DNA from: CBDUQP01 sp965369385
GTDB taxonomy: Bacteria > Planctomycetota > Phycisphaerae > SM23-33
Length of the DNA stretch: 35,675 bases
Direction: 5' to 3'
NCBI GenBank assembly: GCA_965369385.1
Contig: CBDUQP010000017.1
Coordinates: 1 to 35,675 of the forward strand
In this document: piece by piece, positions 26,839-34,309 of the stretch
How positions within the stretch are numbered: the first letter of the stretch is position 1
How the letters are laid out: each line of letters begins with the position of its first letter
Position numbers and translations under genes: made by a program
Notes under the pieces: generated by a model
Told to the model about the DNA's origin: nothing
The model's database searches: none
What the model saw: only the letters and a program-made list of their open reading frames with translations

Positions 26839-26877
26839 CAGATATATCCTCTGCGGCTACTTCACAGCAGTCGCCAT

Positions 26878-26942
26878 AAAAAGCCGCAGCGTGCTCACGA
26901 CCCGTGCAAGGACAAAAGTCCTGCCTCAGCCGCGAGCACGCT
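26878..26942 (-). terminator. Branched stem-loop with T-run between hppA and rsfS
   Basis: Outer arms AGCGTGCTC (26888-26896) and GAGCACGCT (26934-26942) pair perfectly over 9 bases and enclose a small hairpin AGGAC-AAAA-GTCCT (26909-26922). On the minus strand the structure is followed by GCGGC and five T (26882-26878). It is probably the hppA terminator, though the long loop is unusual and a small structured RNA or an rsfS leader element is possible. Confidence 0.5.
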
Positions 26943-26974
26943 ACTGCAATCACCTGCGAGTTGAACTCGTCAGT

Positions 26975-29665
26975 TTAATTCATTCCCAGCAGCTCGGAGA
27001 TCTGCGGAGCGTACTTCACGATCAGGCCGGCGAACACGATGGAAACCATGCTCATGAGCTTGATCAGGATGTTCAGGCTCGGGCCCGAGGTATCCTTGAA
27101 CGGATCGCCCACTGTATCGCCCACAACTGTGGCCTTGTGCCTATCGCTACCCTTACCGCCGCATGCGCCGGATTCGATATACTTCTTGGCGTTATCCCAC
27201 GCACCGCCCGCGTTGGCCATGAAGATAGCCATCGCAAAGCCGCACACCAGGCCGCCTGCCAGCAGACCAAGCACGCCTGCAACACCAAGCACCAGGCCAA
27301 CCACAACCGGAAGCACCAATGCCAGCAGTGCAGGAACAATCATTGCCTTCTGGGCACCGCTGGTTGAGATATCTACGCAGCGCGCATAGTCAGGCGTTCC
27401 CGTGCCATCCATGATTCCCTTGATCTCGCGGAACTGGCGGCGAACTTCCTGCACCATATCCTGTGCGGCGCGGCCGACGGCTTTCATCGTCAGGGCACTG
27501 AACAGGAACACCAGCAGCACACCAGAGAACATTCCGCCAAGAACCATCGGGTTCAGCAGGTTGACGTCGTACTTGTCCATGAACTGACGCAACGATGCCT
27601 TTGACGAATCCACGACTGAAGCCATAAACCTCTTGTCGCCTTGCATCATCACAGCCTGCTGCACGTAGTTGTTTTCTTTCGTCGCTGGCGAAGCAGTAAC
27701 GCGGATCTTGCCTGACTCCGGTTTCCCCAGCTTCTTGTCCCAACTCATCGCCATAGCAGTCTGCGTATGGAGTTCTCCGTTCTTGTCCAGTGTAATCCAA
27801 GAACAGATGCCACCAGCCATGCTAACGCCATCGCCAACCGTACCCTTGTCACCATACACTTCAACAATGGCCGTCTCGCCTTGGCGAACCTGACCGATAC
27901 GAACTTCCTCAACATAAGCAGCCAGCAGCGCCAGTGCGGTCAGTGCGGCAGAACCGATGGCAAATCCCTTACCGACGGCAGCGGTGGTATTGCCCAGGCT
28001 GTCCAAGGCATCTGTACGCTTGCGTACTTCGGGATCCTGGCCGGTCATTTCAGCGTTTCCGCCGGCATTGTCGGCTATCGGGCCATAGGCGTCAGTCGCC
28101 AGCGTGATGCCAAGCGTCGCCAGCATACCAACGGCTGCGATGCCAACACCATACAGGCCCATCAAGGGCGTAGCGAAACCGCCAGAGAAGGAATATGCCG
28201 CCACGATTGCGACAATCACGACCGTCAGGCTCATCCATGTGGACTTCATGCCTTCGGCTACGCCGGAGATAATAACGGTAGCTGCACCGGTCTCACTGCT
28301 CTCTGCGATTGACCTGGTGGGTTTGTAGTCATAGCTGGTGTACAACTCGGTGGCCTTTCCGATCAGAACACCTGATACAAGGCCGGTCACGATAGATCCA
28401 AAAACGCCAAGCCACGAAACGCCCGCCGCCGCCATTGCATCACCACCAAGCAGGAAATAGCAGACGAAGAACGCAGCCACGACTATCATGACGCTGGAAC
28501 CGTTAACACCCATGCTCAGTGCACCCATAAGCTGCTTCATCGAAGCACCTTCTTTGGTGCGAACCATATAGATGCCAATGATGCTCAGCAAGATACCGAT
28601 ACCAGCCAGCACCATCGGAGCAGCCAGCAGGTTCATCGCACCATTCATGAATCCTTCGCCATCGAGCCCGCCGAACATCGAAACGGCAGCAGCTACGCCA
28701 AGGGCACTAGTAGCCAGGATCGAGCCACAGTAGCTTTCGTAAAGGTCAGCACCCATACCGGCAACATCGCCAACGTTATCGCCAACGTTGTCAGCGATCG
28801 TCGCGGGGTTACGGGGGTCATCTTCAGGAATGCCGGCTTCTACCTTACCAACAAGATCCGCACCAACGTCAGCGGCCTTGGTGAAAATACCGCCGCCAAC
28901 ACGAGCGAACAGTGCCTGGCTGGATGCACCCATGCCAAACGTAAGCATAACCACTGTGACCTCAACAAGGTCCATGTGGAAGCCTTCGATCATGGCCGGG
29001 GCAATTTGGGTGAGGATTAGGAACCAGATGGCAATATCAAGCAGGCCGAATCCGACAACAACCATGCCCATAACCGCACCGGCGCGGAATGCGACGATCA
29101 GGCCGCGATTCAGGCTTTCCTTGGCACCCTGGGCAGTACGATTGGACGCCATGGTGGCCGTCTTCATACCGAGGAAGCCGCACAGGCCTGAGAAGAAGCC
29201 ACCTGTGAGGAATGCGATGAACACGATCTCGTGCTGAAGGCCCATTTGGCCCATCACATAGAGCAATGCACAAACCACAGCGAAGAACACGGCAACCACC
29301 TTGTATTGACGCCGCAGGTAGGCATAAGCACCGTCCTGCACGTGCTTGGCGATTTCCTTCATCTTCTCGTCGCCTGGGTTGGCGGCCTTCACCTCGAAGT
29401 AGAAGACGCACGCGAAGATAAGTGCTACGATAGAAGCGCCTGGAGCGATCCACCACAAAGCGGGGATAACAATTCCATTATCGGCTTTTGCCTCGTCACC
29501 TGTGCTATTGGCCGCCTTGTCGATTGCGGTCGTCGCCGCATCAGCAACTTTCGGTGCGGCGGACTGAGCCGATGCAACACCCGCTCCCAAGACCAAAACG
29601 CCAACCATCATCAGAACCAGAAACGCTCCTCGGTTTCTATTCCAACTCTTCGTGATACCGTTCAC
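26975..29665 (-). CDS. hppA: Membrane-bound ion-translocating pyrophosphatase, K+-dependent type, with insertion
   Basis: About 896 residues from GTG 29665, chosen because AAGGAG lies 7 bases before it; the frame extends to 29737. The protein splits PPi to pump H+ or Na+. The catalytic loop KAADVGADLVGKVE with IPEDDPRNPATIADNVGDN is intact, as are ATDAYGPIADNAGGNAEM and the C-terminal VVGDTVGDPFKDTSGPS. LGNTTAAVGKG has Ala and Gly where K+-independent enzymes have Lys and Thr, so it should be K+-dependent. Two features are unusual. The N-terminus is signal-peptide-like (FLVLMMVGVLVLGAGVASA) followed by an Ala-rich linker. About 85-90 extra residues (roughly 609-725 counted from 29737) lie between helix LTALALLAAY and NLLNPMVLGG, a loop that should face outside. 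Pumped ion not determined. Confidence 0.93.
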   Translation of the reverse strand: MNGITKSWNRNRGAFLVLMMVGVLVLGAGVASAQSAAPKVADAATTAIDKAANSTGDEAKADNGIVIPALWWIAPGASIVALIFACVFYFEVKAANPGDEKMKEIAKHVQDGAYAYLRRQYKVVAVFFAVVCALLYVMGQMGLQHEIVFIAFLTGGFFSGLCGFLGMKTATMASNRTAQGAKESLNRGLIVAFRAGAVMGMVVVGFGLLDIAIWFLILTQIAPAMIEGFHMDLVEVTVVMLTFGMGASSQALFARVGGGIFTKAADVGADLVGKVEAGIPEDDPRNPATIADNVGDNVGDVAGMGADLYESYCGSILATSALGVAAAVSMFGGLDGEGFMNGAMNLLAAPMVLAGIGILLSIIGIYMVRTKEGASMKQLMGALSMGVNGSSVMIVVAAFFVCYFLLGGDAMAAAGVSWLGVFGSIVTGLVSGVLIGKATELYTSYDYKPTRSIAESSETGAATVIISGVAEGMKSTWMSLTVVIVAIVAAYSFSGGFATPLMGLYGVGIAAVGMLATLGITLATDAYGPIADNAGGNAEMTGQDPEVRKRTDALDSLGNTTAAVGKGFAIGSAALTALALLAAYVEEVRIGQVRQGETAIVEVYGDKGTVGDGVSMAGGICSWITLDKNGELHTQTAMAMSWDKKLGKPESGKIRVTASPATKENNYVQQAVMMQGDKRFMASVVDSSKASLRQFMDKYDVNLLNPMVLGGMFSGVLLVFLFSALTMKAVGRAAQDMVQEVRRQFREIKGIMDGTGTPDYARCVDISTSGAQKAMIVPALLALVLPVVVGLVLGVAGVLGLLAGGLVCGFAMAIFMANAGGAWDNAKKYIESGACGGKGSDRHKATVVGDTVGDPFKDTSGPSLNILIKLMSMVSIVFAGLIVKYAPQISELLGMN

Positions 29666-29695
29666 TGTATTGCTCCTTAATGAACTAACTGTATA

Positions 29696-29710
29696 CCTGG
29701 ATTCTCCAGG
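29696..29710. promoter_or_regulatory. Dyad CCTGGA-TTC-TCCAGG upstream of hppA
   Basis: A perfect 6-3-6 inverted repeat 31 bases upstream of the GTG at 29665, next to a possible -10 sequence (TATACA on the minus strand, 29695-29690). It shares geometry and the pattern CCTGnA-N3-TnCAGG with 23557-23571. The rest of the gap from 29711 to 29943 holds a small CTCTC-ACCT-GAGAG hairpin (29792-29805) and no gene. Confidence 0.4.
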
Positions 29711-29943
29711 GGGAAACTGACAATTTCGACTGTTCATAACCCATACCCGCCCGTTGAGGCAGGCCGATAACCATCTAATGCGAATAAACTCCTCTCACCT
29801 GAGAGAGCTAGTTCTTTCTAATGGAGTTTCTGTCGGGCAGCTGGATTCTTAAGTCCTTATCCGGTCGCGGTTGCGGCCGGCGTGCCACCTGACATTCTTC
29901 CTGTTACAGACTACTAGAGGGTCGCGTGAGTATATCTCTGTGT

Positions 29944-29974
29944 AAAAAAAGGGACTCGATAAAACGCGAGCCCC
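29944..29974 (-). terminator. Intrinsic terminator downstream of rpsU
   Basis: On the minus strand GGGGCTCG (29974-29967) pairs with CGAGTCCC (29958-29951) over 8 pairs including one G-U, with an 8-base loop, and is followed by seven T. This is a textbook Rho-independent terminator. It lies about 170 bases after the rpsU stop codon. Confidence 0.85.
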
Positions 29975-30106
29975 TGTTGAGACGAATCTATTGAAGAAAC
30001 GCTATGTCTTGACGCAGGCGGACCAGCCCCTTCTGTGGCTAAGTGTGCATCAGCGAATTGTTTTCGCCCTGCTTCCTCATGCACATCCCATAAACCGGCC
30101 AAATCC

Positions 30107-30143
30107 ATTATCAGCCGGTGGGGTAGTCCCCGTACCGGATAAT
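30107..30143 (-). ncRNA. Structured trailer hairpin directly after the rpsU stop codon
   Basis: A long interrupted stem begins one base after the rpsU stop. On the minus strand ATTATC pairs with GATAAT, then CGGT with ACCG (a few unpaired bases on one side), then GGGG with CCCC around the loop ACTA. No T-run follows. The message continues about 130 bases to the terminator at 29974-29944 without a convincing reading frame, so the trailer may be a processed small RNA or an RNA-stability element. Not a tRNA: no cloverleaf or CCA end was found. Confidence 0.4.
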
Positions 30144-30144
30144 A

Positions 30145-30327
30145 CTACTTGGCAGGCACAGATCGCTTCGCCATCTTGCGCTTATCGCGACGGCGGCGCT
30201 CAGAGGGTTTCTCGTAATAACTGCGACGCTTAATATCCTTGGTCAGACCTTCCTTCTCGCAAATCTTCTTGAAGCGCCTGATCATCTGTTCTATCGACTC
30301 GTTGCCTCTGGCTTTGACCTTAATCAT
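30145..30327 (-). CDS. rpsU: 30S ribosomal protein S21
   Basis: A 60-residue basic protein with the S21 pattern: VKARGNESIEQMIRRFKKIC, EKEGLTKDIKRRSYYEKPSE and the Arg/Lys-rich tail RRRRDKRKMAKR. S21 sits on the platform of the 30S subunit near the anti-Shine-Dalgarno end of 16S rRNA and helps start selection. The ATG at 30327 has AGGT 6 bases before it. It is a single-gene transcript with a structured 3' region and a strong terminator. The gap 30328-30540 upstream shows no gene. Confidence 0.96.
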   Translation of the reverse strand: MIKVKARGNESIEQMIRRFKKICEKEGLTKDIKRRSYYEKPSERRRRDKRKMAKRSVPAK

Positions 30328-30540
30328 AACCGACCTATGTTCCTATGTTGCTTGGACATTCCACGTGCGCAAACCTTGCGCACCAGAACCGGCATATATT
30401 ATGGATAAACCGACAAAACGCAAGCAAATTCCCGCTATTTTTCCCCGATCGCCCGCTGCGCGACCACTCTTTGCATCCCTACATGTAACTCTGCACACAC
30501 TAAAACACACACGCAACCAGTCGCCCGCGATTACTCGCGC

Positions 30541-30568
30541 TTGACCAGAGGCAATATCCCTTTAGAAT
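30541..30568 (+). promoter_or_regulatory. Sigma70-like promoter (TTGACC-16-TAGAAT)
   Basis: TTGACC (30541-30546), a 16-base spacer and TAGAAT (30563-30568) lie about 70 bases before the ATG at 30638. The predicted start at about 30575 leaves a leader containing the ribosome binding site of the FlgT_N-like gene. Confidence 0.6.
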
Positions 30569-30637
30569 TAAGTCAAATAGCATGAACCACACACTTGCGG
30601 ACATCACGTTATGCTGAAACAATCCAGGGAGTACCCC

Positions 30638-31849
30638 ATGAAGAACATGACCGCCGTGATAGCAGCAATGGCAATACTCGCATCCGTTGCCATGACAGCC
30701 CAGGCAGGCAAACCCATACGCCCAAGACCCATCGAAAAATGGGTCACCGTAACTGAAATGGCTGCTGGAACATCACTTAAGGCGAAAGACGAGGCCGTCG
30801 CGACCGCCCTCAAGAAGGCCGTAAGCCAGGTATGCGGGCAGTTCATCCGGGCCCAAACCAAAACCAAAAACTATCAGGCCGTCTATGACAAAGTACTCGG
30901 CAATACCACCGGATACGTCGTCGAACACAAAGTAGTAAAGACATGGAACGATGGGGAACTTACCTATGCAAAGGTCAAAGCTCTTGTGTCTACAAAGAAA
31001 TTTTCCGAAAAATGGAGCAATATCGCGCATGTGGTCCAGCAGGAAAACAATCCCCGCGTTATTGTCGCCATCCCGGAAGCCACCAGTTGGTCGCTTGGCA
31101 AGGCAGACTTCAATTATGACGAAGAAGGCATTATCCAGACCGCCCTGGAGGATTTCTTCCTGAAGCATGATCTGGTCCTCGTCGATCGCAAGACTACCGA
31201 GGAAGTCAGCAAACGCGACATCATGCTCGCCAATATGCAAGACGACACCCAGGCCATCGCCGCACTCGGCGCGAGATTCAAAGCCGATGTCATAATCACC
31301 GGAAAGGCATATGCGAAATATGGACGCCATATAACCGTTGCCCATACAAAAATGCACTCGTACGCCGCCCGGATGAACATCCGCGCAATTCAGTGCGATT
31401 CTGGCAGAGTACTAGTCTCCAAGACATACAACCTCACCGTAAACACCACCCAGCGCGGATCAGGCGCCGAAAAGGCACTCGGAAAGCTCGCCAAAAAGTA
31501 TTCTCCCAAGGTGCTGGCTGCGGTAGTGCGAGCATGGCAAAAACGCGCCAACGTCTCTCGCAACGTCACCGTAACCATAAGCGGCATGGACTTCACCGCA
31601 TGGAAACTCTTCAAGAAGGAGACCGCCAAACTCCGCGCCATCCAGAATGTCCGCCTGCGTGAGATCACCCAGAACGTGGCCAATATCGACGTGGAATACG
31701 ATCACAACAACGAAATGCTTGCAGAGACTCTTACCGAACTCAAAAGCATCAAACTCAAAGTGACCGAAATCACCGCAAACAGGGTTCGATGCCGGATGAA
31801 TGGCGATTCCGACAAGACCACAGATGATGAAGGCTACACGGAGGAGTGA
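30638..31849 (+). CDS. Secreted FlgT_N-like / CsgG-like periplasmic protein
   Basis: About 403 residues with a signal peptide (MTAVIAAMAILASVAMTAQA). Residues about 50-112 (EAVATALKKAVSQVCGQFI, NTTGYVVEHKVVKTW, TYAKVKALVSTKKF) resemble the N-terminal domain of flagellar assembly protein FlgT and LPP20-type proteins. The middle part (VIVAIPEA, DLVLVDRKTTEEV, ADVIITGKAYAKYG) resembles the CsgG/FlgT middle fold. The C-terminal region (about 290-390) may be another small alpha/beta unit. ATG 30638 is chosen because AGGGAG lies 7 bases before it; an upstream ATG at 30611 would overlap that site and spoil the signal peptide. No flagellar genes are in view, so the role is unknown; an envelope-associated function is likely. 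Its end overlaps the thioesterase start by about 26-50 bases. Confidence 0.65.
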   Translation: MKNMTAVIAAMAILASVAMTAQAGKPIRPRPIEKWVTVTEMAAGTSLKAKDEAVATALKKAVSQVCGQFIRAQTKTKNYQAVYDKVLGNTTGYVVEHKVVKTWNDGELTYAKVKALVSTKKFSEKWSNIAHVVQQENNPRVIVAIPEATSWSLGKADFNYDEEGIIQTALEDFFLKHDLVLVDRKTTEEVSKRDIMLANMQDDTQAIAALGARFKADVIITGKAYAKYGRHITVAHTKMHSYAARMNIRAIQCDSGRVLVSKTYNLTVNTTQRGSGAEKALGKLAKKYSPKVLAAVVRAWQKRANVSRNVTVTISGMDFTAWKLFKKETAKLRAIQNVRLREITQNVANIDVEYDHNNEMLAETLTELKSIKLKVTEITANRVRCRMNGDSDKTTDDEGYTEE

Positions 31850-32246
31850 TATCGACTCGGGCTCAATCGAAATCCGCGTCCGCTACCCAGAAGTGGATCA
31901 GTCCGGCTCACTTCATCATAGCCGCTTCTGGGTCTACTTCGAAATGGGACGCACCGAACTGCTACGCCTTCAGGGCATTAACTACTGCGACATGGAACAG
32001 CAGGGCGTGTTCTTCGTGGTCGCAAAATGCGCTGCTAAATACAAAGCTCCCGCCCGATATGACGACGTGCTGGAACTGACCACCACCATCACCAAAATGG
32101 GCCTGGCCAGAATAGACCACGCCTACGAACTCAAGAACAGGTCCACCGGAATGCTGCTCGCCACGGCCGAGACCACGCTCGCATGCGTAGACAGAGACGG
32201 ACAAATCCAGGCGATCCCCAACTGCATCAGCAACAAAAACAAATAG
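31800..32246 (+). CDS. Hotdog-fold acyl-CoA thioesterase (YbgC/4HBT type)
   Basis: About 148 residues with the single hotdog domain of 4-hydroxybenzoyl-CoA/YbgC thioesterases. The N-terminal motif EVDQSGSLHHSRFWVYFEMG contains the conserved catalytic-type Asp (in VDQSG) and the helix FEMGRTELLR. Later strands are VVAKCAAKYKAPARYDDVL and ETTLACVDRDGQ. It would hydrolyse acyl-CoA or acyl-ACP in the cytoplasm. The frame begins inside the preceding gene; ATG 31800, 31824 or 31827 are all possible and none has a strong ribosome binding site, so coupling to the upstream gene is likely. The acyl substrate is not predictable. Confidence 0.8.
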   Translation: MAIPTRPQMMKATRRSDIDSGSIEIRVRYPEVDQSGSLHHSRFWVYFEMGRTELLRLQGINYCDMEQQGVFFVVAKCAAKYKAPARYDDVLELTTTITKMGLARIDHAYELKNRSTGMLLATAETTLACVDRDGQIQAIPNCISNKNK

Positions 32247-32269
32247 CGATATCGGCCAGGGCTTACGCA

Positions 32270-32477
32270 TCTAAATGTTCCTGCCGTTGTTGTGGCTGTT
32301 CGGGCCGAAGGTCCGATGGGCAGTAAGCCGGGGTGTGACCGACCAGCGGGAGGGAACCCCCGGGAACAGGCCCAAAAAAGGCCCTGAACCCCGATAGGGG
32401 TGGCCAGAGATGCTTTTGCTGCGGCATGGGCCATATCCGGGGGCTGCACCGCGACTTACGTCGCGTCTGACCCCCGG
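32270..32477. repeat. Hairpin-rich intergenic element between convergent genes
   Basis: Four stem-loops lie within about 200 bases: CGGGCC-GAA-GGTCCG (32301-32315), CAGGcCC-A6-GGcCCTG (32367-32386), ACCCC-GATA-GGGGT (32388-32401), and a nested pair with CCGGGGG/CCCCCGG (32437-32443, 32471-32477) around CGCGAC-TTAC-GTCGCG (32450-32465). The last ends exactly before the pgeF stop codon. The whole arrangement, including GGGCAGTAAGCCGGGG and the run of C around 32356, resembles a dispersed non-coding element I recall from planctomycete genomes; that recollection is unverified. It may also serve as a two-way terminator. Confidence 0.5.
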
Positions 32478-33245
32478 CTAACCGCCCGTCGGACCCTTGG
32501 CGATAATCGCCTGGAACCGCCCCGCAGAATCGCCTTCCTGCCGGAAACTGGGGAAAATGTTGTTGTGGCAGATCGTGCATAGATCAGCACTAAACACATT
32601 CGCTCCCGCCAGACCCACCCGCAACAACTGGTCGCGAATAGCGCCCCACATGTCGAAATACATCTTCCCGTCCCTCATGGGAACAAACTTCTTCGCTCTG
32701 GTACCGAACGCCGCAAGTGCCGCCTGCTGCACTTCCTGGCCCACTTCGTAACAGCATGGCCCCGCAGACGGGCAGATACATGCCACGATCTCCTGTGGAT
32801 TGCAACCGAACCTGCCAACCGCCTGCCGAACCGATTCGGTGGCGATTCCCGCAATAGTCCCACGCCACCCGGCATGAAACACCCCAACCACACCGCTGCT
32901 GCGATCAGCGAGGAACACCAGAGGACAATCCGCACTTCTGCCGACCAGACCGATTTCGGCTTGATCGGTCAACATACCATCGGCCTCGCCGGCGAAACCC
33001 GGTTCGGATATGCACATGACGTTTGCCTGGTGGACCTGTTTCATCCAGGCTGCACCGCCAAGGGTCAGCCACCCGGCGAAAATCTGGGCCGCTTTTGCGG
33101 GATCGGAAAGCGGCAGCGCAGCATCCAGGCCCTGTCGCGTGGTAACTGCATGGGGGATATGGAGTTCGTGCAGCACATCAAATCGCCCCACGGTCACGCC
33201 GGCGGCGAGTTCATCCCAATGAAAACCGCCATCCTCACTTGACAT
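32478..33245 (-). CDS. pgeF: Laccase-domain purine nucleoside phosphorylase / peptidoglycan editing factor (YfiH/PgeF)
   Basis: A 255-residue cytoplasmic protein of the YfiH/LACC1 family. The zinc site is complete: His72 in MKQVHQANV, Cys107 in SADCPLVFL and His124 in VFHAGWRGT. Further family marks are GPCCYEVGQEV and the C-terminal DLCTICHNNIFPSFRQEG. Members split purine nucleosides with phosphate and in E. coli correct misincorporated serine in peptidoglycan precursors, which would fit the nearby murI. The ATG overlaps the end of the alcohol dehydrogenase gene by 11 bases, so the two are one transcript. It ends at the hairpin-rich element. Confidence 0.9.
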   Translation of the reverse strand: MSSEDGGFHWDELAAGVTVGRFDVLHELHIPHAVTTRQGLDAALPLSDPAKAAQIFAGWLTLGGAAWMKQVHQANVMCISEPGFAGEADGMLTDQAEIGLVGRSADCPLVFLADRSSGVVGVFHAGWRGTIAGIATESVRQAVGRFGCNPQEIVACICPSAGPCCYEVGQEVQQAALAAFGTRAKKFVPMRDGKMYFDMWGAIRDQLLRVGLAGANVFSADLCTICHNNIFPSFRQEGDSAGRFQAIIAKGPTGG

Positions 33246-34185
33246 CGACTATCACCTTCAGGTTTTCACTGTTGGCTGCGGCCTGAAGCGCCTCAACGCC
33301 CTGCCGCAGCGAATACTGCGCACTGACCATCGCAGAAACATCCACCGCGCCGCTTGCCAGGGCACGAATCGCCTCACCAAACGGGCCGCATCGTGAGCCT
33401 ATCAATGTTACTTCGTTAATTACGATCGGCGCGAGGTTGATACCGCTGTCGGCTGTGAAGGTGCTCTTGAGCACGATGGTTCCTCGCGGGCGAACCGTTT
33501 TCATTGCGAGCTCAAACCCGTCGGCGGTCCCGGTGGCATCCACAACAATATCGGCTTCACCGGTCGGCCTGAAATCTTCGAGCAGGCAGCTCTGGATCCC
33601 CTGTTTTTCGGCGGCTTCGAGCTTTTCCGCATGCTTGCCCACCACAACGAGTGTAGATGCTCGCGGTTTGAGGACCCTCGCCACGAGTTGTCCCAGCCTT
33701 CCGTCGCCAAGCACTACCGCGTTAGCATGATTCGCATCTACCTGCCGAGTTACCTCGAATGCCGCGGCAAGCGGTTCGATGAAGACCGCCTCGGTATTGC
33801 TTATGGTTTCGGGCACCTTATGAAGATTGTTTACGGGTACAACAATCTTCTCCGCCATAGCGCCGTCATGCCCGACTATCCCGATTACCTCGCGATTGGG
33901 GCAATGGCCGCCAAGACCGCCAAGACAGAAACCACACACACCGCACGGACAATTGATCTCCGAAGTCACTCGCTTGCCCAGCCAACGCTCTGGCCCATCG
34001 ACAACCCGCCCTACAAACTCGTGGCCTAGCACACCCTTGAAGCCCATATATCCCTGCAATATCTCCAGATCCGTACGACATATCCCCACGCTTTCAACAG
34101 CAATGCAGGCCTGGCCCTCCTCGCATTGCGGTTCGGCGTAGTTGTCTACGTATTTTGCTTCTCCGTCAAAAACTATCGCCTGCAT
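33235..34185 (-). CDS. Zinc-dependent medium-chain alcohol dehydrogenase
   Basis: About 316 residues, short for the family (340-350). Catalytic zinc ligands are Cys36 (GICRTDLE) and His55-Glu56 (LGHEFVG). The structural zinc loop has Cys81, 84, 87 and 95 (CGVCGFCLGGLGGHC). A Rossmann fold follows with VVLGDGRLGQLVA, then ADIVVDATGTADGFE. It oxidises an alcohol or polyol with NAD(P)+; related enzymes include sorbitol and threonine dehydrogenases, but the substrate is not clear. The frame extends to 34482, but homology starts at the ATG at 34185, with AAAGGG upstream. The preceding 124 bases (34186-34309) separate it from the lipoprotein gene and contain no clear promoter. It overlaps pgeF by 11 bases. 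Confidence 0.88.
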   Translation of the reverse strand: MQAIVFDGEAKYVDNYAEPQCEEGQACIAVESVGICRTDLEILQGYMGFKGVLGHEFVGRVVDGPERWLGKRVTSEINCPCGVCGFCLGGLGGHCPNREVIGIVGHDGAMAEKIVVPVNNLHKVPETISNTEAVFIEPLAAAFEVTRQVDANHANAVVLGDGRLGQLVARVLKPRASTLVVVGKHAEKLEAAEKQGIQSCLLEDFRPTGEADIVVDATGTADGFELAMKTVRPRGTIVLKSTFTADSGINLAPIVINEVTLIGSRCGPFGEAIRALASGAVDVSAMVSAQYSLRQGVEALQAAANSENLKVIVDVK

Positions 34186-34309
34186 AATTGTGCCCTTTGG
34201 CATACGGGAATATGCGGATCCCGCAGCATTCTGTCTGGCTGACATGTCCTTCAGCACACGCCGCACGACGAAACTGAACCCGATGTCGCACAGCCTGTAC
34301 AATGCGTCT

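Noticed and set aside
29914..30108. Small minus-strand frame between rpsU and its terminator
   Set aside because: Runs across the terminator and has no recognisable sequence; an RNA trailer is a better explanation.
30107..30143. tRNA or riboswitch after rpsU
   Set aside because: Only a single interrupted hairpin is present, with no cloverleaf and no known riboswitch core.
32123..32580. Frames across the hairpin-rich element on the minus strand
   Set aside because: They read through stem-loops and give Pro/Arg-rich peptides of the kind often predicted from this repeat; not genes.
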